Shown here: positions 31,515 to 42,800 of the stretch, piece after piece
How positions within the stretch are numbered: the stretch's first letter is position 1
How the letters are laid out: each line of letters begins with the position of its first letter
Source of the DNA: Diploscapter coronatus
Taxonomy: Eukaryota > Nematoda > Chromadorea > Rhabditida > Rhabditidae
Direction: 5' to 3'
Assembly (NCBI GenBank): GCA_964036155.1
Contig: OZ038422.1
Coordinates: 80,561,201 to 80,625,200 of the forward strand
Length of the DNA stretch: 64,000 nt
The notes under the pieces: generated by a model
What the model saw: the letters and a program-made list of their open reading frames with translations, nothing else
The model's database searches: none
Told to the model about the DNA's origin: nothing
Translations under genes and position numbers: made by a program

Positions 31515-33096
31515 ATGAAATTTCTGCTCCTTCTCGCACTCTGTGCACTCGCCTGTGCCGCTCCCAGGCAAAAGCGACTCACAGTCGGAACGATTTCCGT
31601 CACTGGATTGGGAGGATCGACTGGATGTGTCGTCACGGTAAACCTGCTAAATTTACGAAGCCTCAATAAAGGTTCTACATTAGGGAGACAAGCTCTTCAT
31701 CAATGGAATATTCTCCCGACAACTGAAAGGAGACGAGAAGACCGAATTCGACAACTACGCGACGAAGTTGAACGATTACAAGAAGGCCGTCAATGATTTC
31801 CAAGAGGCAAGGAAAGCTGCATTCCAGTCCAGAAGAAATGGAATTGAGGAGGTATAAACGGACGAAGATTATTTACCTTGATATGCCTTATTAGAAAAAA
31901 ACTTGACCTTCACTTATACAAAGTTAATCTTCATGAAAATTCTCTAGGAAAACACTTAGTTTGAAGTGTCTTCGATAATTATAAAGTTGGGTCGAGCCCC
32001 ACTTTTCTCCGTCGAACAATTGCTAAAATAACTCCACTCATCTTAAAAGTGAACGGAGGTCATCGAAATTGTTGTTTGTTTTCCGAATGAGTAACCTTTT
32101 TCTATAATAGGTAACCTCTCTTTTCAAGAATTTAGGTGGAAAAGGTCGAGTTATTTTTGAAAGGAAGTCTATTTTTGGGTAAAATAATTGAAACTCGAAA
32201 TAATTAAATGTTTACCCATAATCGATTAAAGCACTTCAAAAGTGTAGAGTTTCAGTCGACAAATATGTCGAAAGATCTGCCCAAAGTTCCCGAGAAGCCT
32301 TCGTTCTGCTCGGCTGAAGAGACCACCCAGTACGTCTTCGATGGCTGCATTATTCAGGCACAAAAATAGCGTGATCTATGAACAACCCCCCATGTTTTAA
32401 TTTAGGGCAACAAAGTCTATGTCGGCAGGGAATTCGCTCGTGACCTAAGTTCATCTGAGATCGAGCAGCTCAAAGAATTCGACGTTAAGCAGACTGCCTA
32501 CCAGAATGCTATTCAGTCTCAGATGCAACAGGTATGGGTTGAAACAGTCAAGTTATTTCTAAAGTGATATTCATATGATGAGTTTCAATGTTTACCGACT
32601 AGTTATCGTAATGATTTGTTAACGTCTTAGATTTTTCGAGTTAGAATTAGGCAAAATTCGAGTATTATCGAAGATCTTCGACTCGTATTTAACTCAACTT
32701 ACTGGAAAAATTGCTTCCAAAGATAACCTTGAAGTTGAGATGAGTTTAAACTGGCTCAAAGAGAAGCAATTACATGAGGTATGTTTAATTTTCTCATGAA
32801 GATCAGCTCCAACGTGTGTCGATGGTGTATCTTCGACACTATTTATGCAGTTCTGGATATGAGATGACGTGCGCAAAATTGATATGATGATTAGTCGATA
32901 AAAATATAAGAACTCTAGATAATTCCTAACTACCACTTTTCAGGAGATGAAGAACATGTTCGGTACCGATCTCTTCTCGAATCTGTTTGGCTCGAAGAAC
33001 GCTCAAGTTGCTTCTACAGCGGCCCCGACCTCTGTCGATTCCACAGCCATTCCTCCCAAGCCTGACGTCCCCAACTTCTGCACTGCTGTCTATTAA
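31515..33096 (+). CDS. Secreted pepsin-inhibitor-3-like protein (aspin family, two domains)
   Basis: Exons 31515-31637, 31684-31851, 32256-32357, 32406-32531, probably 32674-32778, and 32944-33096; 258 residues with the optional exon, 223 without (both in frame). The signal peptide [16 protein letters not shown] is followed by two repeats of the nematode pepsin-inhibitor-3-like domain. Repeat 1 runs from [23 protein letters not shown] and repeat 2 from [21 protein letters not shown]; in both, a cysteine just before an intron is followed by G-[DN]-K-[LV]-[FY] and a charged amphipathic helix. The family was defined on the Ascaris pepsin inhibitor and is expanded in nematodes, where most members are uncharacterised. 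The ATG is four bases after an ATTTTAG acceptor. The intron after exon 3 begins with GC. The tail is Ala/Thr/Pro-rich and ends with a cysteine (NFCTAVY). Confidence 0.85.
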
Positions 33097-33318
33097 ATTT
33101 ATAGAATTTTTTTTTGTACATAGTGGCTTTTTGTGAACTGGAATCTTCTCAAAATGCATCATTTGTTGAAATGACAGTATTTATCGGTATCTTTCCACCT
33201 ACTCTTAGCCCTTAACCAAATACGGTCCTGATATCTTGTCATAATCCATGCATTCTCACTCATATTGAATCTTGCACTTTTTCTCTGCAATATTTGTGGT
33301 ACTTTAATTTAAAATTAG

Positions 33319-33324
33319 AATAAA
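33319..33324 (+). terminator. Poly(A) signal AATAAA
   Basis: Canonical hexamer 223 bp after the stop of the pepsin-inhibitor-like gene and before the next gene. Confidence 0.4.
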
Positions 33325-33462
33325 CAGTGTTTCGTTGAATTTGGAAATTCATCTTCACTCGAAAGAGAAAGTTGATCTTCATTACTACTGACTGCGCAGC
33401 GGCGAAGAGCTGAAACTCGAATAATATCACTGACTGCACACTACCTACTAACACCAATTACC

Positions 33463-36400
33463 ATGGTAGTTAACGAGACGAGTTAATTGCTCCGAGAAGA
33501 TAATTGCACGAATTAAGACTGACGAATCGCCGTCTCGTAGATCTGCTCGCAAGAAACTGTTCGACAGCGAATACGTCAAGAAGAAGAGTGCATCCGTGAA
33601 GGAAGAAATCAACAAACTTGAGAATGTAGGCACTGACAGAACGACAGAGACAGAGTGACACACCGAACTAAACCTGGGAAACTATCGCACACGAACCAGG
33701 ACGGTTCGAAATTCAGACCTGGAATTCCTGCATCTCTTTCATTTCTCCACGAACCCTTTCTTTGTTGTCTAGCTTTGGAATTCCGAGAAGACGGACCGAA
33801 AGCGGTTTAGAGCAAAGAAAGAGACGCCGGAATTTTGACTCAATCTGAACAGTCATGATACGAACGCGATAAAATATGCTTTGCGTCAGAATCTAAACGA
33901 CCAAAAATTCGTTCAAAGTAATTTCCTCGGAATATTTCCAACGTGTAATTGAAATTTACAAAAAAAAAAGGCTTACATTGAAAAACACTGAAAACAGAAT
34001 AAGCAGTTCATGTTTTCTTACTCGAAAGAAAGCAAAAAGAAAATTTGAACCGATTTTCTGATGATTATCGAACTCGGCTGTGCCTTTTGACTTCAGAACC
34101 ATTATCTACGTCATCAAATTGACCTATTCGCAAAGTTTCTTTAAAAATACGAGTTAAACTTCGCGAGTTTCCTTGTAAAATGGTTGCATTTTTGCAATAA
34201 ATGAAGAAGTACACATTGATATTCCTTGAGAAATGTGCTCTTTTCATTAAAATCGGTTCATTTTATTGCGGAAAGGTCATGTTGTCATCTTCAAGTTGTC
34301 ATTTTCATGCGATTCATGAGCATTCAATTATTCTATTAGACCGCTATCTGGTTCCAGATCATCGAAGGTAGGTGCACCACAGTGACAAGACAATTCCATA
34401 CGAAGTTGAAGCTTAACTTTATCTTTAATGAAGCGACTGCAGTAGTCTTCCTTCTTCAGGCTTACTCTCCCCGTGCATCCTTGAGTCATCAGCCCACTCC
34501 CGGTCCATCCAATCTGCCGTTCGAAGACGATCCGCCTACGCCTCCCCCCGTTCTGCGTTGGTCGACTCCAGTGGTGGCGAGTCCTCCGCGCAGAGAGCTC
34601 ACCAACCAGCAGATGAGCCAGGAGATGCGCAACATATTGGAAAGGGTAGGTGGGCGTATCACGAAGAGAAATGCAACTTGGAAGTAGCACAAAATGACGA
34701 CAAACGTTTTTTTTTTTTCCATTATTGCCTTTTCCCACTGTGCGTCTAGCTTATTATCCGATTTTGCATTTAGTTACTTTGTCATTCTGTCATTTCCAAA
34801 ATATTTTTGAAGGCATTCGCACATCATCTGTGATTCTAATCCACCTCTCATCTAGCAAATATCGCAATTCCAAAGTGCTCGGAAAAGAAAATAAAAACTA
34901 TTCAACAGCTTTGGCTTCCAGAAAGGATATTCGTTGACGGGAAGGCATAAGGCACCAAACGTGGGAAAAACAAGCGATCCCAAAGTCCGTACGCTGTATG
35001 GTGTCACTGGGTAGGCGAACTGCGAAAAGAACTTTGATGGTATCGAAATAAGAAAATATAAGAGTAATGGATGAGTGTACATTGATAATATGTTAAATGT
35101 TCGGAATATAAGACAATCTTTCAGAGAGATAGACAACTCGATATACAATACTGGATACTACCCTCCATCCCAGCAAAAACGCATTCAGGATGAAATCACA
35201 GAGTTCGGTGATGTCAAACATCTCTTGTATCCTGAGAATCAGGGTGCTGCCGCTGGTAGGTTGAAATTTGTTAAATCAATAAACTCACTAGAAATGCCAT
35301 AATGGCAAAATTAGCATTCGAATTATGCATTAGAAATCTTCAGACACTTTTCCGACCCATTTGGCCTCTAACTATGACGTGATAAATCATTAAATTCCAT
35401 CCATTAGCAAAATTATGCATAGTTCAGGCATGGATACAGTGTACGTGGACTGCTACCCACATTGGAAATGGGCCAAGTACGACAGGCCCGCCAATTCCGA
35501 TGGCAAGACCCATGTGTATACGACTTACAAAGTACTGTAGAATGGCACGGATGTTAGCGTGCTGTTTTGTTGCTGCGTCGCTGCTTTATGATTATAATTG
35601 ATTAAAATAGATTGAATTTCATCCTTATACAATTTTAAAGATCAAACATTGCTCAATAGTTTGACGATTCATCCAGTGAGGTAATATTTCTCATTAGGAG
35701 CAACATTCTAGTTCACTAGCATCTTCTTATAGCGAATGATGACTTGCTGATGAGATGCAGATACGATCTTCAGATTCTGACGAATGCTCCCGAAATGGAG
35801 ATGTCCGAGTACTTGGGACGGCCTGAGGACATCTACCCTCTGGACGATAGAATGCTTAGGATGTGGACTTACGATAGGGGATATTTTCATCGATCGCATG
35901 TAAGCCAACTGAGTGTGTGTGTGTGGACCTTTCGTATAGCTCTTCTGCTGTGACGCCACAATTTAATACAAAAAACTGAACTTCACGAATACATTGCATC
36001 GGAATAAGGAAATAATAATTTCTGCCTCCGAAGTTGTCTTTCTGCTAGGCTATTCTGCACTTTTCTATTTTCATGTCTTCCAAACTTCAAAATGATCATT
36101 TTCATTCATACCTAGCATATCTAATCATTGATGTTCATCTTGCAGGTGAGAGCGAACACGATCCGTTCGATTGTGCTGGTGGATAACCAGTTGGACGAGA
36201 AGGGCAACCCAGCCGACCTGAAGACTCCACCGCGCACCATCACTTGGGCCGAATCTCCCAAGAAGAGGACCCTCTATTCTCGGTTAGTTGGAAGAAAAAC
36301 ATCAGCTTTGAAAGAAAAAAGATTTCCAGTCCGGAAATGATCGTCAGCCATGTGGTGGATTCCCAGCGTCGTGCGCGATTGAAGAGAGTGACTCCTGCCT

Positions 36401-37274
36401 TCAGGGAAGTGCCATTCCAGCGCGAGGGCAACAATCCCAAACTTGTTAGCCTTTTTAATTGCCTACATTGTGGGAAAAGATTTGAAATAGTGTACGATCT
36501 TTTTCTTTTTTAAATTTGCACGACTAATCCCTAATGAAATTTTGAGGATCAGTAGTTTGGTGTTATTTCTAACAATAAGTTTAACATAATCTTTCGTGCT
36601 ACGCTCTAAGTTGATACTTACCTCATCAAATCGCAAATTACAATAAATAGAATGATTTTTAGATAACCCGCGAGGGCCGCTCGACCCCGACTCCAGCTAC
36701 GCCCAGAACTGTTCAAGCGTCCATCATCAGAGAGCAGACTCCTGCGCCAAGATCCATCCCTCCTGCACCGAGGCTTACTACACCTGCTGAGCCAAGGCAT
36801 CCTCAAAGGTACGACACGATTTAGAGTTGCTAATTTAATCTAAAATCTCAAATGCACTCTTCAGACGGGCGGTACATGCGTCTGTTGTCGGGGAGCAGAC
36901 TCCTGCGCCAAGATCCATCCCTCCTGCACCGAGGCTTACTACACCTGCTGGACCAAGGCATCCTCAAAGGTACAACACAATTTAGAATTGCTAATCTACT
37001 CTCAAATGCATATTCCAGACCTGCTGCAGTGACTCCAATGGCTGAGGAAGATGCGCGTAGCATGAGCATGAATCGTCTCGCACAGGGCGGCATGCTGGAA
37101 GGGTCTCGTCCTCGCTCGGATCCCTCAATCAGCAGGAATTGGCCCGCGATGTCCGCTCTCCGTCCGCCCATCCCATTCCCCTCCTTCACCATGCGTAATT
37201 CCGACGACGAGGAGCAGGCTGCGTCGACTTCGACGATCAACCACAACATCACCGTCCTGCCCAGCGCCGACTAA
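33463..37274 (+). CDS. Unrecognised protein with basic Pro-rich C-terminal repeats
   Basis: Exons that join in frame: 34460-34645, 34922-35010, 35125-35255, 35428-35531, 35720-35899, 36146-36282, 36330-36444, 36663-36808, 36865-36969, 37019-37274. Upstream, 33518-33625 reads TDESPSRRSARKKLFDSEYV and may follow a minimal exon ending in the ATG at 33463. A short exon near 34340-34367 is possible, but I could not close the frame between 33625 and 34460. Regions: a basic Ser/Arg N-terminus resembling a nuclear localisation signal; a proline-rich linker (FEDDPPTPPPVLRWSTP); a central part rich in Trp/Tyr/Cys (VDCYPHWKWAKYDRP, LLMRCRYDLQIL, RMWTYDRGYFHR); then basic Thr/Pro-rich sequence with two copies of EQTPAPRSIPPAPRLTTPA and an acidic Ser/Thr end. 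No signal peptide or membrane segment. I do not recognise the family. Poly(A) signal at 37302. Confidence 0.75.
36732..37018 (+). repeat. Tandem duplication of an exon plus intron, 161-bp unit
   Basis: Sequence from 36732 recurs from 36893 with only a few differences, covering the exon 3' half (EQTPAPRSIPPAPRLTTPA, then E or G, PRHPQ), the donor AAAG|GTAC and most of the following intron. Both copies keep phase 2, so the protein gains one repeat. The near-identity, even of intron bases, indicates a recent event. Confidence 0.9.
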
Positions 37275-37301
37275 CTCACACACATACACACATCCTGATG
37301 C

Positions 37302-37307
37302 AATAAA
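37302..37307 (+). terminator. Poly(A) signal AATAAA
   Basis: Canonical hexamer 28 bp after the stop codon at 37274. Confidence 0.6.
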
Positions 37308-37410
37308 CACGTCATAATAACGATCCTTTTCAAAATAGTTGAATGCTTTGAATGATTATTCCAGAAAGGTTGTTTTGAGTTGCATCATTTGTAATCGCGA
37401 GCACCTTGTT

Positions 37411-37624
37411 TGTATTGTCAATGACCAGGTACTTGAGACGAAGAGAATGAGACGTAATTATGATACACAAGAATTAACACGCTGTTTGTAGTAGACTTTA
37501 CGCTATTACATCATATTCAAACGAATGAGGTAGACGATTATTTGTGTGTACGCAAGGCATACTTTGTACATTCGAATTTGTGCATCAATTACTTCGTCTC
37601 AAGTTATCGGCCATTGACAATACA
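37411..37624. repeat. Foldback element of about 214 bp
   Basis: The left arm from 37411 (TGTATTGTCAATGACC...ACTTGAGACGAAG) is matched in inverted orientation by 37592-37624 at about 28 of 33 positions. Weaker complementarity continues inward (GTAATTATGATACACAAG against CTTGTGCATCAATTAC-like sequence). There is no coding potential. It sits just past a gene's poly(A) signal and is likely a miniature inverted-repeat element. Confidence 0.75.
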
Positions 37625-38241
37625 GTTTCATCCTTTTTATTCAGTGAATTCTATTCGAATATACAATAGGATTTTGCATAAGTACTATAAATGAGTTTTT
37701 AACGAGTATCAGCCACTTTTCACCCCTTTTTATATCATTCATATCTTCTTCGTTCGATTTATTGAAACCGAATAGAGGATTTCGTAAATCTGACCCGGAT
37801 TTTCAACAGAGAGAAGCTCTTACCTCTGTTTATACCCTATTTCTTTCACCCTCTTCATCTCAAATGTTATTTCACTCGTTCACATTCTTCATGCTCTTCA
37901 ATTCCCAATCGATTGACATCTGATTCATTTCTTTCCTTCTCTAACTCTCTCTTTCCCTTTCCCTCCCCACTTTCCAGTCTTTTCTGCCCTCTAGGTGCTT
38001 CAATAGCTTTCTCTCCTCTCTCCGTTTCGATAACTATTTCTTCAATTTCACTAGCTTGCAAGCCTCATTCCTCATCGTCTGGATATTTACTATTTCCGCT
38101 TTTCTTATCACCCTCCCTTTGGCTATCAGTCAATCTCTATCTGTTCCTGGAGTCAGAGCCTGTGTTATTTTTAGCCTGATTACTATTATTTTAAAAGATT
38201 TTCACAAATTTCAGAAACTTGATGATTTTTCTGCTATAAAA
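37625..38241. other. Promoter region of the MIU-motif gene
   Basis: Pyrimidine-rich DNA (CTCTCTTTCCCTTTCCC near 37940) without a supportable coding frame, leading into the ATG at 38242. Confidence 0.4.
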
Positions 38242-39544
38242 ATGCCGATTGAAGATGATAGACCGAATTTCCAAGAGAGTAAGTGAAACTCAATATTCCA
38301 TTTACAAATCACTGATTTTAGTCAAAGCTAAACTTCGTCTGAATGAAGACCGAGATTTGGCGCAGAAATTGCAGGAAGAAGAATATGCACGGTAATTTTG
38401 CGAATTTCAATAAACATCAAATAGAATCGCTATTATTTTGTAAAGAAGACCAAGAACTTTAAGATGATGCTAAATTTGTAATTTCGTGAAAATGATGATG
38501 ATGATGATATAATCATTTTAGACATTATGAAAGAAATCGTACTGTGGGCACGGATGTGAACAAATTGCGAGAAGAACAATTGAGAGAAGACGAAGAAGCC
38601 AGAAAATTGAGAAGAGAAGCACAGCGACCCATGTAATTTTTTGATTCGACCATAGACATGGCCGTTCTGAATTTGAGTTTTTTAATTGGTGATCGGAATT
38701 ACGAAGTCTAGAAACCTCTAGGAATCAAATTTTCTTTGTTTTACTATTTAGAGCAGTTTGTTAATAGTTGGAAGCCAATGATGCCATAATTTCAGTGAAG
38801 AATCCGATGAAGAACTTGCGCGTCGATTGCAAGAAGAATTCGACAACGAAGAGCGTCAAATGTACGAGAGCAAGGAGACGCAACTGCAGAGAGATGCAGA
38901 ACTTGCGGCAGCTCTAGCAGCTAGATATGAGTATGCGAATAGAAGTAGTCATAATCATTATTTAGAGAAAACAAACAAAGTAGAGACTCATTTTATCGTA
39001 ACGCTAAAACGGAACTAGAGTTGGAAATCAGCTCATCTGAGGCAACATGGAATTTTTTCATAATTGAAATGTGAGCGTCTATGACGCTTCATCATAAAAT
39101 TCAAATCGTACGCATTTAAAATACCGAGGTTGTATTGCATTTTAGAATGGTCTCCAATATTTCCCTAAACCCTGATGATACTCAACCAGCTTCCTCCACT
39201 TCAAATGCGGAACCCTCGAACTTCCAACCGCAAGCGAATGATCTGATTGATTTTACTGAGCAACCTACACAGGTGTGAATGTTTAAATTTTATACACTTT
39301 TAATGTCTGTGTCACTAACATGATTCATGCCTTTCATAGATAACGCCTGTTTATGGCAATCTTCAATCGGAACCCTTTTCACTGCAACTTTCAATTACTA
39401 ACCCCTTTCTGTCCGATATTCGAACGCAGCACGGACTAACACGACAACCACCTGCTTACAATTATGTAATTTTTTGCATGGTTTAAAAGTTTCAAGCTGA
39501 AATAGACCATCTCAAAATCAGATTTGTTTCAGAACCAGCAATAA
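38242..39544 (+). CDS. Coiled-coil protein with MIU-like, clathrin-box-like and NPF motifs
   Basis: Seven exons (38242-38278, 38322-38391, 38522-38632, 38796-38930, 39146-39272, 39340-39465, 39533-39544) join to 205 residues. The N-terminal two thirds are highly charged helix. They contain DRDLAQKLQEEEYAR and DEELARRLQEEFDNE, both close to the consensus of the motif interacting with ubiquitin (MIU: acidic residues, LAxxLQEEE); a third helix ends RDAELAAALAARYE. CCDC50 and RNF168 carry such motifs. The C-terminal third is disordered and contains NDLIDFTEQP, resembling a clathrin box, and TNPFLSD, an EH-domain-type NPF motif. Inference: a ubiquitin-dependent endocytic or sorting adaptor, possibly CCDC50-related. 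Nothing enzymatic is visible. No signal peptide or membrane segment. Poly(A) signal at 39662; convergent with the next gene. Confidence 0.82.
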
Positions 39545-39661
39545 TAAATGAACTATGGTGATGGAATTATAAAATGGAACTTCATATTTGAGTCGGCATT
39601 AAACTAAGGCTTTCAAATATATTTATCGTTTGCATATTAAATATATCTGTATATAGTTATG

Positions 39662-39667
39662 AATAAA
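39662..39667 (+). terminator. Poly(A) signal AATAAA
   Basis: Canonical hexamer 118 bp after the stop at 39544, in the 284-bp convergent gap. Confidence 0.5.
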
Positions 39668-39828
39668 GCATATAAAATGGCTATTAAGTGTTTAAATTCT
39701 ATACAATCATGTGTAAACAAATAGTCCCCGTAATGTGCAATGGAAAGAGATGGTTTTTGATATGATGACTTTGAGTGACATAACATTCAATAGATAAACA
39801 AAATAATTTAAATATCATAATACTAAGC

Positions 39829-42800
39829 TTAAATATTGCTCAACAAATTCTTCACATGTCTAACAGGTTTTCCTTCCTTGATGACCTGTTTCAAAGAATC
39901 TTTGAAAGCATCTCGAGCAGCTTTCCGTCGACATTCTTGACGCTTTTCATTGAATTGTGCAGTTCGCGAAATCAGTACCTCTTCATCAGTAACATCAACG
40001 ACCGTATTTCGACAACTAAAGGACAATTTTGAAGGTTTTATGTTTTAGTGAGTTTTTCTATTTAATAATCTGGAATGAGTGTTTGCTAAAAGATCTAACG
40101 AAGTGCAATTACACTCTATGATGAGTTGAGTTCTGGCTTGAACTTTGACATCTCTGATTTTGTAATAAATGGAGATAAAATAATATTTTTAAGCTAAAAT
40201 TATGTCGAATATTGAAATATAACTTACGTATCAAAATCTGGACAGCAATTCCTCAGTCGATTGCATCGTTCCTGTATCAAATTGGCATCTTCAAAGCATT
40301 TCGAGCTACTTTCGTAGGTGTTGGCGTAGACTCTCGCCAGCACTTCTATGTAGACACCTTCGTCGTGTGATGAATATGGTATGCACACATTTTCGGAGAA
40401 CTGAATTCAAAGAAATATTAGTCATTTTTAATTTAGAAAATACATATTTCCTGTTCCTCTCCGACAGACATGCTCGCATTTTTTGAAGTCTTCGGTTGAA
40501 AGCGGAAATTAAAGCGCCTGTTAAAGGATAGTCTTCAGGTCTGCATAAGGAGCGATTCTAAATAATAAATCTTAGGTAAGGGTTGATTGAAAATAACTAA
40601 TTTATATTCTTCGTCATTTTAATTTATAAAAATGACTAATTATATAACAAATGCTGCGTTATGGCAGTTTCTTTATACAATTTTCGTGAGATTTTAAGAA
40701 ATCCTCAAGTGGCAAAAATTCATATTGCGAGGAAGGCAATAAGAAAATCTCACTCTCAAAGCGATAGTGTCAGCACTCTCAGCCAGATCGACTTTGCTGG
40801 ACGCGAATCTCTCTGCACATCCATCCACTGCCAGATGCATTTCACTTCTGCATCTCAGATACTCATCGCAGCTATTTTGAGATTCACCCATCTTAATTGA
40901 TAAAATTAGCGTAATTATCCATTTTTACTTACCTTCTTCTTCAATGTGGCCAATGCCTCCAAAGCGATTTCACTGTTTCGCTTGTTATCTTGAGGCTCCT
41001 AAAAATACAAGCTGAAAATTGCGGATATCATAAATTTTACGTCGTCGATGCTCAAGTCAACCGATGCCACTTTCGATTCCAAGACAGCTGCATCCCGAGA
41101 TCCAATCGGATCACATTCCTTTCCAGCGATGGATGCATCTTCTTCTGGATAGTCATGGTCGTCGAATTCTGAATTTATCCGAATTAGAAAGTGGTTTTCA
41201 AATATCCCGAAGAAAACCCACTAGCTTCTTGTCGAACCAATTTCTCACTGATAGAGTCGAAGTATTCAATGAGCTGCTCGATGTTGTCTTGCATCTTAAA
41301 ATATGAAAACATATTTCAAGAATTCGACTTGAAAAGAACCTGCTTAGCCTTGACTCGATCCTTGGCTTGAACCGCTTGAGTCCGCACTTCGGAATGCCAA
41401 GTGTGGACGAGGTCAGAGATCTTGATGTTTCAAATTATCTCAAAAAACAAACTCATGAAGATCAACCTCTTTCATATCCCGTGAATTTTTGTCTTCGCCA
41501 AGCAAATTCAAAATCCTCTGGACTTTCTTCAATTTTCCAGCCGAAGATGAGCATCCAGAAATTTTTCCGACATTATCAAGTGTTTTGAGGTAATACTGAA
41601 AGATAAAATTCTACAAGAGTCATTTTCATGAAGATCAACCTTATTGGTTCTTTCGTCGTTTACAATAATTAGAGGTTTAGATGTTACGGTTCTACCTAAA
41701 AGTTGATAAACTAATAAGAAATAAAGTTTCGCCATAGTTTGCCTCTAATATCTTCGGGAGCTTGTACTGTGAAGGTTCTAACGGATCCTGATGGAACGGC
41801 ACTATTTGGAATACGGGATGCCTAAAATTTCACGCAATTTCAAAACAAAGGAAAACAATCAAGCAAAATTACTTGTGCGGCATCTAAGAATGAGTTGAGC
41901 GTATTTTGAACGACTTTTCCTTGATTCCTATTCTCATTCTTGTAAGCGTTGTATCCGTAGTATCTTTGTTTGTATTCATTCGTCCGACTCAGAGCTCGGT
42001 CATATGCTCTGTCGTGATCATAGATATTAGTCGGCCAGTGATTTTTACTAGTAGTAGTAGCAGCAGAATTCTTAAATAAATTAGATTTTAGATCTTAATT
42101 TAAATATCATCCTCACTCTGTTATCATTATACGACCACGATAATCCAGGCGTGGTCGTAGGTGGGTTGTAATATGCGTTATTTTGAGCATAATTTCGGTT
42201 CTAAATGTCGAGATATCACAATTTCATGCAATTTAAGGTACCGGATCGTATCTCGGAATCTGGCTTTGACTGGTAGTAAAATGGACATTTACATGACTTT
42301 CGGGATGAACTCTAACGCGAAGATTCGGCTGGATCTAAGAAAGCATTATGAATTCTTATCAAACTTGCGATTAAATTTTTACTTGAGGTTCATATCTTCT
42401 ATCATCGTTAATTCGGTTGTCCTGCTCTCTAGAAGACGGCACTGATTCTTCCAATGGCAACACAAATATAGGTCTTCCTCTCTAAATCAGCATTGGCAAT
42501 TAACAGTCCCATTTGAAGCTGTCTTTCAAACCTCGCATTCCCTAGCCCTTCGTTTCAGATTTTCCCTGATAGAATCTGCTTGCTGAGCTAATTGAGAGGT
42601 AGTCCAGATGTGACCGCATCTGAATAAAATGGCATAGGAATTTCAAATCTTGTTCCCGAAAAATATTAAATTTAGGCGGCTTCAATGTTCGAATTCAGAT
42701 TGCGATTCTAAGTCGTGAAATATTTCAGTTTCGATTTTCAACTTCAACAAAACGCTAACTTTACTTTCGCATTAATAACTTTGAAAATGACTTCATACCT

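Noticed and set aside
34328..34738. 136-codon minus-strand frame
   Set aside because: Antisense shadow of the plus-strand exon 34460-34645, which continues in frame with its neighbours.
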